Notes: generated by a model not told the origin, from the sequence alone. DNA of 46,477 bases from Rachicladosporium sp. CCFEE 5018 (GCA_002077045.2 KZ111141.1:2571680-2618156), one strand, 5' to 3'. Positions 22,041 to 31,912 are shown, counted from the first letter of the stretch. Numbers and translations: made by a program.

Positions 22041-22541
22041 TTCTTCATCGACTCTGTTGGCAAGCGCGCAATACTTCACCGCGGTCACATGGGTGTAAGT
22101 CGCTTGTGCTACCCAAATGGACACACGATCAGCGAAGCATCCGTCGGGAGGAAAGTCATGCAATTGTGTCAAGCAATCAGCCGAGAAAAGCTTTTTGTGC
22201 CAAGGCTGCGCTTATGCACGTACCTGCCGTACATGACGTCCCAGGATCCATCTCTTATCTACACACAGAAGCAATCCCAGTGGCCAGGTTTTGCGATATG
22301 CGGCGTTGACGTACCTGCATGCGGCCTACAGTTGTTCGCCTATCTCGCAGTTTGCATTCAAAGGTTGCTGCTAGGCGATGACCGATAAGGTGGCAGCATG
22401 TAGTAGTGTAACGTTGCACAATAAGTAGAGCCGACCTGCTGGTAAGTCCAATCGACAGTTTCCTGCATCAAAAGTGTGAGGCGACCTCCAACACCCTCTC
22501 GGCACCTATCCTGTATCTCTATTCTATCATTGTCATTCAAG
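22041..22541. other. Intergenic region IKS1 / NUP, copy 1
   Basis: 500 bases, the IKS1 3' UTR and NUP promoter. A 99-codon ORF (22089-22388) is open in both copies, but the differences between copies change amino acids in most cases, so it does not look like a protein under selection. Confidence 0.5.
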
Positions 22542-23855
22542 ATGCGCTTTACGTCAATCACGGCTGCCGTTGGGCTCGCATCCGTAGCTGCAGCGGCGTT
22601 GCTACCGACACAGCAAGTGAAAGAGCGTGCTCTCGAGTATGTCGTGCAGCCGAAGGTGTTCATCATCAGCATGTTCGATCCAGAGGCGGAGGTCTGGTGG
22701 GGCATTCCTGAATTCGATCTTCTGGCCCTCAACATCACGGTGCCTGGGTTCTCGCCATTGTTCCCAGATGCACACTGCACTGCCAACGGTGATATCTGCC
22801 AGCTTGTGACTGGCGAAAGTGGTATGTCAGACCTTCGAGGGGCACGAAAAGGGGACTACAGCTGACTCATCGTGCGCAGAGATCAACGCAGCCGTTACCA
22901 TCTCGTCTCTTGTCCAATCGCCACGCTTCGATCTCAAGTCGACGTACTTCATGGTAGCAGGCATAGCTGGAGTCAATCCCGAAGTGGCCACTATCTGCGC
23001 CGTGACGTTCGCTCGCTATGCGGTCCAGGTCGCACTTCAATACGAGATCGACCCCCGCGAGATCTCGGCAAATTACAGCACCGGCTACATCCCCCAGGGC
23101 AGTGTTGTGCCAGATGAGTATCCTCAATCGATCTACGGGACTGAGGTGTTCGAAGTCAACCAGGATCTGCAGAAGCTGGCCGCGTCTTTCGCCAGGAAGG
23201 CTACGCTCAATGATAGCTCCGAAGCCGTAGCCTACCGTGCACTGTATGCCACCTCCGATCTTTACGCGGCTGGCACCAAAGCCCCATCAGTGATCGAATG
23301 TGACGTCGCTACCTCGGACGTCTACTTTTCTGGCAAAATTCTTGGCGAGGTCTTTGGAAACTTCACGACACTTGTCACGAACGGCACTGGTGTATACTGC
23401 ACCACAGCACAGGAAGACAACGCAACGCTTGAGGCTCTGCTTCGCGCTGCAGCAGTCAAGGCTGTAGACTTCAGCCGCATTATCGTCATGCGCACTGCTT
23501 CAGATATTGATCGCCCGTGGCCCGGCCAGGCAGCAACAGCCAACCTGTTTTATTCCAACCAGGGCGCGTTTGAGCCAGCTATCCAGAACTTCTACCTCGC
23601 AGGTGTGAAGGTTGTGGAGGGCATCTTGGAGGGATGGAACGCAACGTTTGCTGGTGGCGTGAAACCGTCAAACTACATCGGAGAGTGAGTCATCCCTTCA
23701 GGACGTTTGCAGCGATTGATGACTGACAATCTTCTAGCATCTTTGGAACTTTGGGTGGCACTCCGGACTTTGGCCCGTATGCGTATAACAATAACCCCGT
23801 AAAGCGCGACCTCAGCAGGCGCAGCGTAAAGGGGAAGCGGACCGTACCATTGTAG
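22542..23855 (+). CDS. Purine nucleoside permease family (NUP) secreted protein, copy 1
   Basis: Exons 22542-22821, 22880-23684, 23738-23855; introns 58 nt (GTATGT...GCAG, phase 1) and 53 nt (GTGAGT...CTAG, phase 2). Product 400 aa. Signal peptide MRFTSITAAVGLASVAAAALL. NUP-family features: VQPKVFIISMFDPEAEVWW, the PDAHCTANGDICQLVTGE segment, YFMVAGIAGVNPEVATI, FARYAVQVALQYEIDPRE, and MRTASDIDRPWPGQ; the family name comes from Candida NUP, linked to nucleoside transport, and its fold resembles nucleoside phosphorylases. With a signal peptide and no TM helices it is probably secreted and may bind or cleave nucleosides (inference). The tail is dibasic (VKRDLSRRSVKGKR), which could be Kex2-trimmed. 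It lies in the duplicated segment; its twin is at 33744-35058. Confidence 0.9.
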
Positions 23856-24127
23856 ACTTCTGCACAGTCTACGGTCGATAACGGTCTACTGAACAGCCAA
23901 CAGTGTATATACAAATCCCCAGTAGACACTGAAAACTCCAGCGGTGAACGGCTGGCGACCAGCCTCACTAATCGCTTGCCAGAGCTGTAGATTAATGCAA
24001 CACTCTCCCCTTCTCTATCGAACGATCATCGACTTTCGTGCATCTTGCATTCACAGTTCCAACCCTGCCTGACAACAGCAGGCTATACGAATCACTACAC
24101 ACAGTAGCCAACCAGCAGCAAGTATCG

Positions 24128-26398
24128 ATGGCGCCGCCTCCACCCCGTCAACAGACTCCCTCGAAGGGACCGATGAGCCACTCTCACCAGCAGGCATGGC
24201 TTCAGCCGTCCGCTAATCAACCATCGCCCACCCAGCAACCACAAGTGCGTCACCCGCCACCAGTGCAAGGATTTGCTGCTCAGCAGCTGGCACAACAGCC
24301 ACCGCCGCCGGTATGCCATACGCAAAACCAACAGACCAGCGCTCAGCAGCCGATGCGTCAGCAGCCGTATGGACAGCAATCAGTAGTCCATCAACAATTC
24401 TCTCAGCAGGTCGGAGGTCAGCGACTCGTACCTACACATGTCTCCCAGCCTGTACCTGTCGTCGCTGGGTATCAGCAGCAAGTAGGCGGCTACGCTAGCG
24501 GCTATGCGCAGCAGGGCGTGGCGCATACTCAGCACGCCCATCAGTCTGCTAGCAGAACCTCCAGCAGCACAACTACTACGACGACGACGACACAGACCAC
24601 ACAACAGCAACAACAACGCCAGCAGCAGCAGTCTGCTGGGCAGCTGCAGCAACACCAGCAGCTGCAGATACGACAAGCACCTCCTGCCCCGCAGATACAG
24701 CACCACCAGCAGCTGCAAATACAACAAGCACCAGCAGCCCCGCAAGTACATCACCAGCAGCAGCAGATGCATTATGTGCAGCGAGCGCAGCCACCACCTC
24801 CTCCCCAAACAGTCCAGTACGCGTCACCGCCCCCGCAGGTTCAGTATGTCGCACCTCCGCCGCCGGTGCAGTACATCGCGCCTCCTTCGCAGGCACCGGT
24901 GCATCATACCACGAATTACACGACGATATACCAAGCCGCGCCTGCTCAGCCGCCTCCTCAACAGCAAGTCGTTCAAACTTCGTCGGCACAAGTTGTGCAG
25001 CAGCAACGACCACGCTCTCCGCCACTACAATTGCACGTCAACATCACGAATGTGACCTCGTCCTCGTCCTTGCAGACCAGGCCCAAATCGCCCCCACCCC
25101 AGGTGCGAACCCCTTCTCCGCCTCGTCAGCTGGCTCTGCCGTCTCCTCCCAGGCATTCGTCTCGTCACGATCAGGGTACAAATAACTCGTCCACCACTAC
25201 TACTACAATCACGACCATCACACGTACCGAAGCGGAGTCCCGCGGCGCCGACTTCCTCGAGCGTTACGACGAAGAAATGGCCCGCCGCCTGCTCGTCGTC
25301 TGCCCTCCCTGTCCCGCAGGCTTCGGCTGGGAAGCCCAAGAAGACGGCTACGAGTGCGAAGCGGGCAGCCACTTGATCCCCTACACCGAAACGGATGCCT
25401 GGATAGCTGGACGTAGACCACACGGAAATCTCATTGGCAAGACGTTCACTGTAGATGAGGTCAGGGAGAGGTACCTGAGGAGAGCTATTCGGAACGGAAT
25501 GGATCCACGGCTTGCGGGGGAGCTGTCGAGGAGGTCTGAGCAGCGCAGTGGAGGGCGAAGGGGGAGGATGCTGAGGCGAGGGCACATGTTCGACGATGAC
25601 GATGACGATGACGATGACCTGTTCAGTGCGTTCAGCGCGGCGTCGCGGAGGCAGGGAATGAGGGATCCATTTCGGTAGGTCGTGCGAAGGTTTGGCGTAG
25701 GGAGGGAGTAATGGCCCTTAACTTGGCTCCACCATGGGTGCGTAGCAGGGATTCACCAAGCGCCAAGTGCCTCTACGACTTCGGGGACGTGCAGTTGCAC
25801 TATGCTTTCGCTGTAGGTAGTAGCACGGCTAGCTCGGCAGAACCAGTAACAAGCCTCTTCAAAACCATATCCCCTGCTGACAAGCCCGTCTCATAGATCG
25901 GGAACTTCTCCACTCGCACAGACCGGACAGCTCAATCCAAGACCACGGTCACCGCCGCCACAAACCGTCGCCACAACTCCGTGCTTCAGGTCCGCAACCA
26001 CGACGGCCGCAAGCCGCTCGCGCCGAGACGGCACACCTCAGTGCCCAGAAGGCGACGGCTGGCTCAAAGCCCCCGGCGGCGCCATCTGCCAGCGCGGCAC
26101 CCACTTCATCACCCACTCGGAACAAGACGCCGATGACCAAGGGCAACGTGAACGCAGCGGACCTCTCATTCTACGCGCGACTCCAGCGCAGTACCAGCGA
26201 GCATATGCTCGGTATGGTGTGGACTTTTACCGGCATAACAGAGGTGCCTGGGCTGGAGGACACCTCGCTACCGATCTTGACGTGCGTGTTGGGGAGCTTG
26301 GTGGATTGTCGCGCTGTCGTGACGGGCGCCATGGGCATGACTTTTTGGTGACGAGGGGGACGGTTCTGTGCCAGATTCGTGGCTGCGAGCTGCGGTAG
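24128..26398 (+). CDS. Gln/Pro-rich protein with two copies of a CPxGxGW cysteine module, copy 1 (two-exon model)
   Basis: Exon 1 24128-25674 and, in my model, exon 2 25990-26398 joined over a 315-nt intron (GTAGGT...CTTCAG, phase 2), giving 651 aa. Without splicing exon 1 ends at a TAG at 25676-25678 (516 aa). Residues 1-350 are Gln, Pro, His and Tyr rich with CAG/CAA runs and a Thr run. Then ESRGADFLERYDEEMARRLL leads to a cysteine module (C392, C395, then C410 in DGYEC, GSHLIPYTE), a basic region with RERYLRRAIRNGMDP, and an acidic run (MFDDDDDDDDD). Exon 2 has the same module with identical spacing (C534: CPEGDGW, eight residues, C, then RGTHFITHSE). Exon 2 has no ATG of its own, while the intron zone is full of stops and differs between the copies. 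The splice is a hypothesis, supported by the same join working in copy 2. Function unknown; nothing like it is known to me. Confidence 0.55.
24590..25000 (+). repeat. CAG/CAA-rich low-complexity tract
   Basis: A run of CAG, CAA and CAC codons (Gln-rich) mixed with Pro codons, including QQQQQRQQQQS. It is inside the coding region; the equivalent tract is in copy 2 near 35790-36200. Codon mixing (CAA with CAG) argues against a simple expanding microsatellite. Confidence 0.7.
25588..25620 (+). repeat. Acidic Asp-coding microsatellite
   Basis: A GACGATGACGATGACGATGAC-like run encodes about nine Asp (MFDDDDDDDDDLFSAF). The twin in copy 2 (about 36787-36818) has the same Asp count with different GAT/GAC use, so length is kept while codons drift. 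Confidence 0.8.
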
Positions 26399-26604
26399 AG
26401 ATAGGCTGGTGACTGGCTTAGGAGCTCAGGGGACATTCGCAATGTCACACGCTGGTTCCCATGAATGAAGTGGAGATCCGAGCAACTACTATAAAGTATC
26501 GTAATGGTAATGACAGCGACGCTCAGGTATGCTATGAGACCTCTGTTGTATAACTGCTACCGACGATGATGTAGCTATATCATCATTAGCGATCATGAAG
26601 TCGC

Positions 26605-29600
26605 CTAAGCACTCTCCCACTCCTCCAAAAACCTCATCCGCCTCTCCACCTCATCCCAACCAAATTTCTCCGTTAGCCTCCTCAAGCCTCCACTACTGCC
26701 TCCGAACACTGCGCGATCCTCTTCCGCTATCCAGATGCCTTGCCTCACATGCAAGTCACTCAAAGGCTGCTTGTGCTTTTCCGAGATCAACAGGGCCTGC
26801 GCGAGATCGAAGCGCATGCTTGTGCGGTGCAGCGCGGACCAGATCGCGGTTTCGGGATAGCTGAGCTGCGTAAGGCGGTGGACGAAGGAGGGGAGGATCT
26901 CGTCGGTTGGAATCGGTGGACGTTTCGTAGGCGCGGAAGGTTTCGTGAATGGTCGCGAGGAGCGGGGTTTGGAGGCTGAAGATGCGAAGGGTGGAGGGAT
27001 AGGAGTGGATCTGATAGGTGCAGCGGATGATAGCTGTGGTTTCGTTGAGGGTAGTTTAGAGCTTGCTGGCACTTGTACAGCCTCCACGGGCAATTCTTGC
27101 GCAACGAGGGGGACATCTTCTTCGTCCGAGTCCGGTGGCAAGGGCATGCTCAGGTCGAAGGCCTGCGTCTCGGCGTCAAGTATAGCCTGCGTGTTGAGCA
27201 TGCGAAGACTTTGCTGGCTGAGCGGAAGTGCCTTCGGCTGCTGGTGCTCAAGCTCGTCATCATCTGAGCTGTCCGATAATGATGCAGCTGACGAGATCTC
27301 CATGACTTCAGCGTGTTGCTCCGCCACAGTCTCTCGCGGTAGATCCGGATACTCGATCTTTCGACGCGGACTGGAAGGTGGCATCTCCTGTTGTGAAGAG
27401 AAAATGTCAAACCCGCCTTCCGGCTCTGGAATCGTGAGATCAATCTCTTCGTCGCCATCCGCCGCTTCGCCATCGTCGTGAGTGATCTCGCTTTTGTCGT
27501 CACGTAAGCTAGGATTGTGTATCTGTACAGCGCTCGCAGAGTTGGTGCGGTTCAGTCGAGGCTGCGTGTCTTCTCGGCTATGCAGACTCGCAGCCTGTGA
27601 GAGATCAACGACGTGATCCAGCAGGGCTGGCTCAGGCGCACTGTCAGCGACTTCGTCTTGCTCATCCTCGTCCTCGTCCCAGCCGCCCATGAGACTGGGT
27701 CGCTGCTGCAGTAGCACCGCACTACGGCGCCTAATCGCAGGTAGACTTCGACCAGGCAGATCGAGCTCTGCAAGAGTGTCTGCGGCCCGTGATGATCGCT
27801 GCATTGCGTCTGTGATCGCAGTGTCCTCTTCCCGAGACCACTCATGTGGCGCATTCGCATTCGGTCTCGTAAGGTGCGCTGATAGCTCACGTTGCGATGG
27901 TCGCTGAACTTGGGTGGCTGCTGCATCCACCCTGGGCTCACCCAGCGGCGTTGTAGATCGCACTCGTCTAACAGGTGATCGAAGCTGCGGTATTGGCTCT
28001 ACACGATGTCTTCGAGGAGACAGCGCAGGCACAACATCCGCCACCTGACTAGCAATCGCTCCTGCTTCCGCCCTCGCAGCCTCAAGCGCCTCATTTGCCA
28101 GATCCGGGTACGCCAGCTGCGTCTCGAAGCCCCAGCCTTGACTCTCTTGCCTTATGGGACTGCTTTCCACCCTCCTAGATTTCACTGGACTCGAAGGCCA
28201 GTCAAGGTTCTGCGAGAACACTTCTTCGATATTGACGCCAGTAGGCTGAGCCTCTTCATCATCCGAGTCATCGAGACTGAGCTCACGGTCTGACTCGAGC
28301 ACGATAGCATCAGCGTCCTGCTCCTCAGGCGTGTCCATCAGGCGATCGGGAATGTCCGCCTCGCCTTCCTCATCCTCGTCTGGCTCAGCAGGCAGAAGAG
28401 AGTGCAGGTAGCTTGCGAAGTTAGTCTGATCCGCGTCAGTCCCATCTTCAACGAGGTCCGTAGCTCGAAGTTGAGCTGGCGTGATCTGCGACTCAAAGTC
28501 TGCAAGATTGGCAACCGTGAGTGCGCGGACGGGCGGAGGCACGACTACTTCGGTCTCAAGCTGTGGGTAGCCCAAGACTTCCTCGTCGAAGCGTTGCTGA
28601 GAAAGAGACTCCTTGCTCGCGGCAGCGGTTTCGCCTTCGTGTTGTATGTCCTCAGCATCAGACGCATATGTCCTGGCTTCAACTTTCCTATCGAGGACAT
28701 CGTCATGTTCACCCAGTTCGGATGCAGGCGCTCCTTCGAGTGCAACAGACGCAGAGCGGACGGACGGAGCTTGCTCGAAAACCTCTGTCAAAGGCTCTCC
28801 TCGCGATTTCTGCGCTTGAGTAGCCACCCTGGCATTGGATGTACGTCGATTATCGACTTTCTCGTCTGCAGAACGCTCATCCGTGCTCTCTTCCTCTACG
28901 TCCATGTCGTCTTCCACTGCAACCGCTTCGTACAGCCCGCTCTTAGCGTATAGCTGTTGCTCTGCCGCGTGGTTCGCTTCAGAAGTTGGCAAATAGTCTT
29001 TCGTCTTTACTCTCGAACCTATGAGATCACGATTGCTATGGGCAAGAAGCTGTTGCTCTGCCGCACGATTCGCCTCCGATGTTGGCAAGTAGTCCCCATT
29101 CGCCACGCCCTCCTCGATGGCATCTCCACCGCGAGCGATCTGAGGGTTCTCGACCTCGTGTACCTCACCGTACTCTTGCGATATGGCAGCTGGCGGGGCC
29201 ATCTGAGTCGCAAGAAGTTCTGGAGTGGTGGGGACATGGGACGGAGCGTTGGCTGACGCATCGTCACTAAAGATGTCCGACCCATCTCCCTTCGCTCGCT
29301 TCCGCCCGTGTGCCCGCCGCTGTGAAGATACGGGACTCGCTCGTTTGCGCTTGCGTGCTCCTGACGAGTTCGAATTACTTCGCACCCCAACTCGGTCTGG
29401 CGTGTAAGCGGATCGCGTTGGACTGGGCTTGGGTGGCTGCGTCTTGGCCTTGGCGTCTCGCGCTTCCTCGTCAGCCACCTGCTTCAGATACACAGGCCTC
29501 ACGTGCTCTTCGTACAGCCGCTGCCACACCTCCGCACTATGCGTTGCGGAAATCTCTGCCCAGGCGTCCCATGCGTCTTCAACCTGATCTTCTGCAACGG

Positions 29601-30780
29601 ACTCTATATCGGGCGCATTACCCATAAGGTCGTCGAATTGACTTTTGGTCAGGTAAACATCTTCGTCATCGCTCACTGGTGCCATTTCCTCCAAACCATC
29701 AGCCGGAGGGTGTGCGCGCAAGACCCTTACGTATCGGTCGCGCCAGGCTCGCCAGGGGTGGCGCTTGTTAGTCTTCGCGAGCTCCTTGTAGAGTTGCGTG
29801 CCTTTCACCCAGCACTTGCTGCTTTGCGCTTTGCTGGTGACAACCCAATTCCATAGGGCGAGGTCGTCTTCTTCGGTGAATGTCACCCTGCCTTTGCTTG
29901 GCGTTGGGGGCGCCGTGGCATCAGGGTCGACCTGGTTCACGAGGTGCCTCACGTATCGGTCTCGCCATGACTGTGCCGTATGTCTCGGATTCTTCTCAGC
30001 CAACGCCCGGTAGATCTTGTTGCCCTTCACAAGCTCCCCGAGCTTTACTTTCTCGTTGACCCAGTCCTTTAGCACGCGATCGTCTTCTTCAGTGAACGGC
30101 TGCCTCGAGCTCGTCGCAGGGCTAGCAGCCTGATCGTTGTCGTCGATGACAGCCACGGATTTCCGTCGTTGCGGCTCGCTGAGCTCATACCCAGTCGCAC
30201 CCTGCTCCACAATTTCCTCCACCTCCCTCGCACCTGCCGGCTTCTCCCTCCCCGACAACGTCTTGACCCAACGATCCCTCCAGCTCTGGGTGGTATGCTG
30301 CGGGTGCTTCGCCTCCAGTTGTTTATAGATCTCCAAGCCCTTCTCGCTCCCACCTTTTCTCTTCGCACCCATGACCCACTCCCACAAAATTACGTCGTCG
30401 GCATGGGTGAACTTGGTCCTCGTAGCTTTACCATGAACGCTCGCATCGCCCACAGTCCTGACGGTCCCCGGTGACGGACCCGCTTGGTGATCGGCGGGAT
30501 CAGGCAATGCGCCGGAAGCGATAGCGACGTCGAGGAAGGTGTAGCTTACGCTGCCGGGTGGGGAGTCGCGGCGCAAGTGGTCTGCGATTCTGTAGTCTGC
30601 CGCCGTCTCGAGCGCGACGATGTGACCGCCATTGGCTTTTATCTGGGAGACATAGTGGCTGCGAGAGGGGACGCGTTGGAGAATGAAGAATGAGAGGCCT
30701 GTGAAAAGGGAGCCCAGCGCGGGGGTAGAGGAGGTGGCGGAGGTGACGACGACCTGGGGCTGGGAGGCGGTGGCCGCCAT
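26605..30780 (-). CDS. RAP1: Rap1-like telomere protein with BRCT, multiple Myb modules and RCT, copy 1
   Basis: Single exon, 1,391 aa from the Met at 30780 (MAATASQP). An in-frame ATG at 30792 is lost in copy 2, so the inner Met is used for both. Rap1/TERF2IP proteins bind telomeres and regulate length and silencing. Visible in order (residues approximate): BRCT-like region 24-95 (IFTGLSFFILQRVPSRS-type); Myb 1 at 123-175, Myb 2 at 227-282 and Myb 3 at 299-355, each starting TxEEDD-like and ending in SWRDRYVR or SWRDRWVK; a degenerate fourth at 377-435; a nuclear localisation-like ARKRKRASP...GRKRAKG at 475-497; a long acidic Ser/Asp/Glu-rich middle; a further SANT-like HEWSREEDTAI; and the C-terminal RCT-type helical domain (FVHRLTQLSY ... 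RRMRFLEEWESA). Budding yeast Rap1 has two Myb modules and human RAP1 one, so three or four is unusual. Copy 1 is on the same strand as the SDR upstream. Confidence 0.88.
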   Translation of the reverse strand: MAATASQPQVVVTSATSSTPALGSLFTGLSFFILQRVPSRSHYVSQIKANGGHIVALETAADYRIADHLRRDSPPGSVSYTFLDVAIASGALPDPADHQAGPSPGTVRTVGDASVHGKATRTKFTHADDVILWEWVMGAKRKGGSEKGLEIYKQLEAKHPQHTTQSWRDRWVKTLSGREKPAGAREVEEIVEQGATGYELSEPQRRKSVAVIDDNDQAASPATSSRQPFTEEDDRVLKDWVNEKVKLGELVKGNKIYRALAEKNPRHTAQSWRDRYVRHLVNQVDPDATAPPTPSKGRVTFTEEDDLALWNWVVTSKAQSSKCWVKGTQLYKELAKTNKRHPWRAWRDRYVRVLRAHPPADGLEEMAPVSDDEDVYLTKSQFDDLMGNAPDIESVAEDQVEDAWDAWAEISATHSAEVWQRLYEEHVRPVYLKQVADEEARDAKAKTQPPKPSPTRSAYTPDRVGVRSNSNSSGARKRKRASPVSSQRRAHGRKRAKGDGSDIFSDDASANAPSHVPTTPELLATQMAPPAAISQEYGEVHEVENPQIARGGDAIEEGVANGDYLPTSEANRAAEQQLLAHSNRDLIGSRVKTKDYLPTSEANHAAEQQLYAKSGLYEAVAVEDDMDVEEESTDERSADEKVDNRRTSNARVATQAQKSRGEPLTEVFEQAPSVRSASVALEGAPASELGEHDDVLDRKVEARTYASDAEDIQHEGETAAASKESLSQQRFDEEVLGYPQLETEVVVPPPVRALTVANLADFESQITPAQLRATDLVEDGTDADQTNFASYLHSLLPAEPDEDEEGEADIPDRLMDTPEEQDADAIVLESDRELSLDDSDDEEAQPTGVNIEEVFSQNLDWPSSPVKSRRVESSPIRQESQGWGFETQLAYPDLANEALEAARAEAGAIASQVADVVPALSPRRHRVEPIPQLRSPVRRVRSTTPLGEPRVDAAATQVQRPSQRELSAHLTRPNANAPHEWSREEDTAITDAMQRSSRAADTLAELDLPGRSLPAIRRRSAVLLQQRPSLMGGWDEDEDEQDEVADSAPEPALLDHVVDLSQAASLHSREDTQPRLNRTNSASAVQIHNPSLRDDKSEITHDDGEAADGDEEIDLTIPEPEGGFDIFSSQQEMPPSSPRRKIEYPDLPRETVAEQHAEVMEISSAASLSDSSDDDELEHQQPKALPLSQQSLRMLNTQAILDAETQAFDLSMPLPPDSDEEDVPLVAQELPVEAVQVPASSKLPSTKPQLSSAAPIRSTPIPPPFASSASKPRSSRPFTKPSAPTKRPPIPTDEILPSFVHRLTQLSYPETAIWSALHRTSMRFDLAQALLISEKHKQPLSDLHVRQGIWIAEEDRAVFGGSSGGLRRLTEKFGWDEVERRMRFLEEWESA

Positions 30781-30978
30781 GGTGGGTGTCATCAGTGGTG
30801 AGGTGTGGCCATGAAAGATCTATGAAGATGTCGGGAGTTCAAGGGTGGGGTTGGAAGTGGAACGCGCCGAAGACACGCGCTAGCACGTGACAGAAATGCA
30901 CTTGATCGAGAGAACTATCAATGTAGAACGATAGATCAAACATCAGGCAGTCAAGGTGATCAGTGTTCTCTACACTCA
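30781..30978. other. Intergenic region SDR / Rap1, copy 1
   Basis: About 200 bases upstream of Rap1 (minus strand), after the SDR stop. It should hold the Rap1 promoter. No further feature seen. The matching region in copy 2 is 42057-42238. Confidence 0.4.
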
Positions 30979-31842
30979 TCACGCAGCATCACCCTGCTTC
31001 GGCCCCAACTTCATCTTCCCCATTGTCTCTGTCGCCTCCTCCTTGAACTCCTCCCTCCATCGACTCTGCGGCAGCCGCTCATAAACCACATCACCCATGG
31101 TCCACGTCATCCGTTTGCGATCGGTCTCCCAATCCACGTCATTATCAGGACAGATCGCGTAGAACTTTCCCTCGCTCATCTTCTGGTACAAGAAGTCCGC
31201 GACCTGCTCAGGTGCCCATGCACCATCTGGCTTAGTCTTCGCATCGCCCTTTGTGAGACCAGTGAATGTCCAGCCTGGAACTAGCAAGTGGACCGAGGTT
31301 GAGGGGGCGGACTTTGCGAGATCGAAGGAGAGATGCTCCGCGATGGTTTTGACAAAGGATTTGGATGCGTTGTAGGCTGGATTTCCGGGCGGGTTGGTTA
31401 TACCTTGCTTAGAGCCTGTGATCACGATGGCCTTTGGGGACGAGGAGTTGGAGTCGAAGTCGGAAATGAAAGTGTTCAGCCCATTTACTACACCCATAAC
31501 GTTGACGTCTATGATCTTGCGAAAGTAGGCATTGTCGCTCCAAGGACCATTGGCACCGATGCCGGCGTTCAGGTGGAGGAAGTCCAGCTTCGTAGATGAG
31601 AGAGACGACTTGAGCTCTGCCCACTCTGACAGAGAAGAGACATCCACTTTGTGAGTCGAGATCTTGGCTTTCGTTTGGATACTACTGTGAGCTTCTTTCA
31701 GGGCAGACTCGTTGTTGTCGATTAGATGGAGGTCCATCCCATGGCTTGCACATACTTTGGCGACTGCCAGTCCAACGCCGGAGGCTGCGCCGGTGATGAG
31801 CGCAGTCTTTCCTTTGGCGAAGACTGCTGCGGCCGAAGACAT
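30979..31842 (-). CDS. Short-chain dehydrogenase/reductase (classical SDR), copy 1
   Basis: Single exon, 287 aa, ATG at 31840-31842. NAD(P)-dependent oxidoreductase with a Rossmann fold. Visible: cofactor loop TGAASGVG (about 18-25), NAG in LHLNAGIG (about 91-98), catalytic Ser in VITGSKQG, YNASK (Tyr and Lys) followed by FVKTIAEHLSFDL, and PGWTFTGLT. Length is normal (250-290). An acidic/basic residue after strand 2 (HLIDNNE) suggests NAD preference, weakly. The substrate is unknown. The protein is identical to the twin in copy 2 (42239-43102), with only a few silent base differences. Confidence 0.95.
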   Translation of the reverse strand: MSSAAAVFAKGKTALITGAASGVGLAVAKVCASHGMDLHLIDNNESALKEAHSSIQTKAKISTHKVDVSSLSEWAELKSSLSSTKLDFLHLNAGIGANGPWSDNAYFRKIIDVNVMGVVNGLNTFISDFDSNSSSPKAIVITGSKQGITNPPGNPAYNASKSFVKTIAEHLSFDLAKSAPSTSVHLLVPGWTFTGLTKGDAKTKPDGAWAPEQVADFLYQKMSEGKFYAICPDNDVDWETDRKRMTWTMGDVVYERLPQSRWREEFKEEATETMGKMKLGPKQGDAA

Positions 31843-31912
31843 GACGTAAGAGGTGAAGCAGTGATCAGATAATTAGGAAGCTTCTGAGAAAGACGAAGGA
31901 GAAGAATGAGGT

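Larger units (their letters stand above)
20810..31912. repeat. 11.1-kb direct repeat, copy 1
   Basis: This segment matches 32013-43172 in the same orientation and gene order: IKS1 3' part, NUP, Gln/Pro-rich protein, Rap1, SDR and about 70 bases upstream of the SDR start. The offset drifts from 11,203 (IKS1) to 11,198 (end of Gln/Pro-rich exon 1) and 11,260 (SDR) because of indels. Copy 1 is 11,103 bases and copy 2 is 11,160. Copy 1 ends at the N run; copy 2 begins right after it. Identity is uneven (very high in IKS1, the Rap1 5' part and SDR; low in part of Rap1). Whether this is tandem duplication or two haplotypes placed side by side cannot be decided from the sequence. Confidence 0.95.

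Noticed and set aside
22089..22388. 99-codon ORF downstream of IKS1, open in both repeat copies (33307-33591)
   Set aside because: Most differences between the copies are amino-acid changing, there is no recognisable domain, and it lies in the IKS1 3' UTR and NUP promoter.
24590..25000. Expanded CAG repeat (trinucleotide expansion)
   Set aside because: The run mixes CAG with CAA and CAC and Pro codons, and length is similar in both copies, so no evidence of active expansion.
25711..25896. Short ORF MALNLAPPWVRS as first exon or own gene
   Set aside because: The matching region in copy 2 has no start and multiple stops, as expected for an intron.
28402..28953. 183-codon plus-strand ORF inside Rap1 and other long antisense ORFs there
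   Set aside because: These are shadows of the open Rap1 frame; they are not kept in copy 2 and do not resemble any protein.
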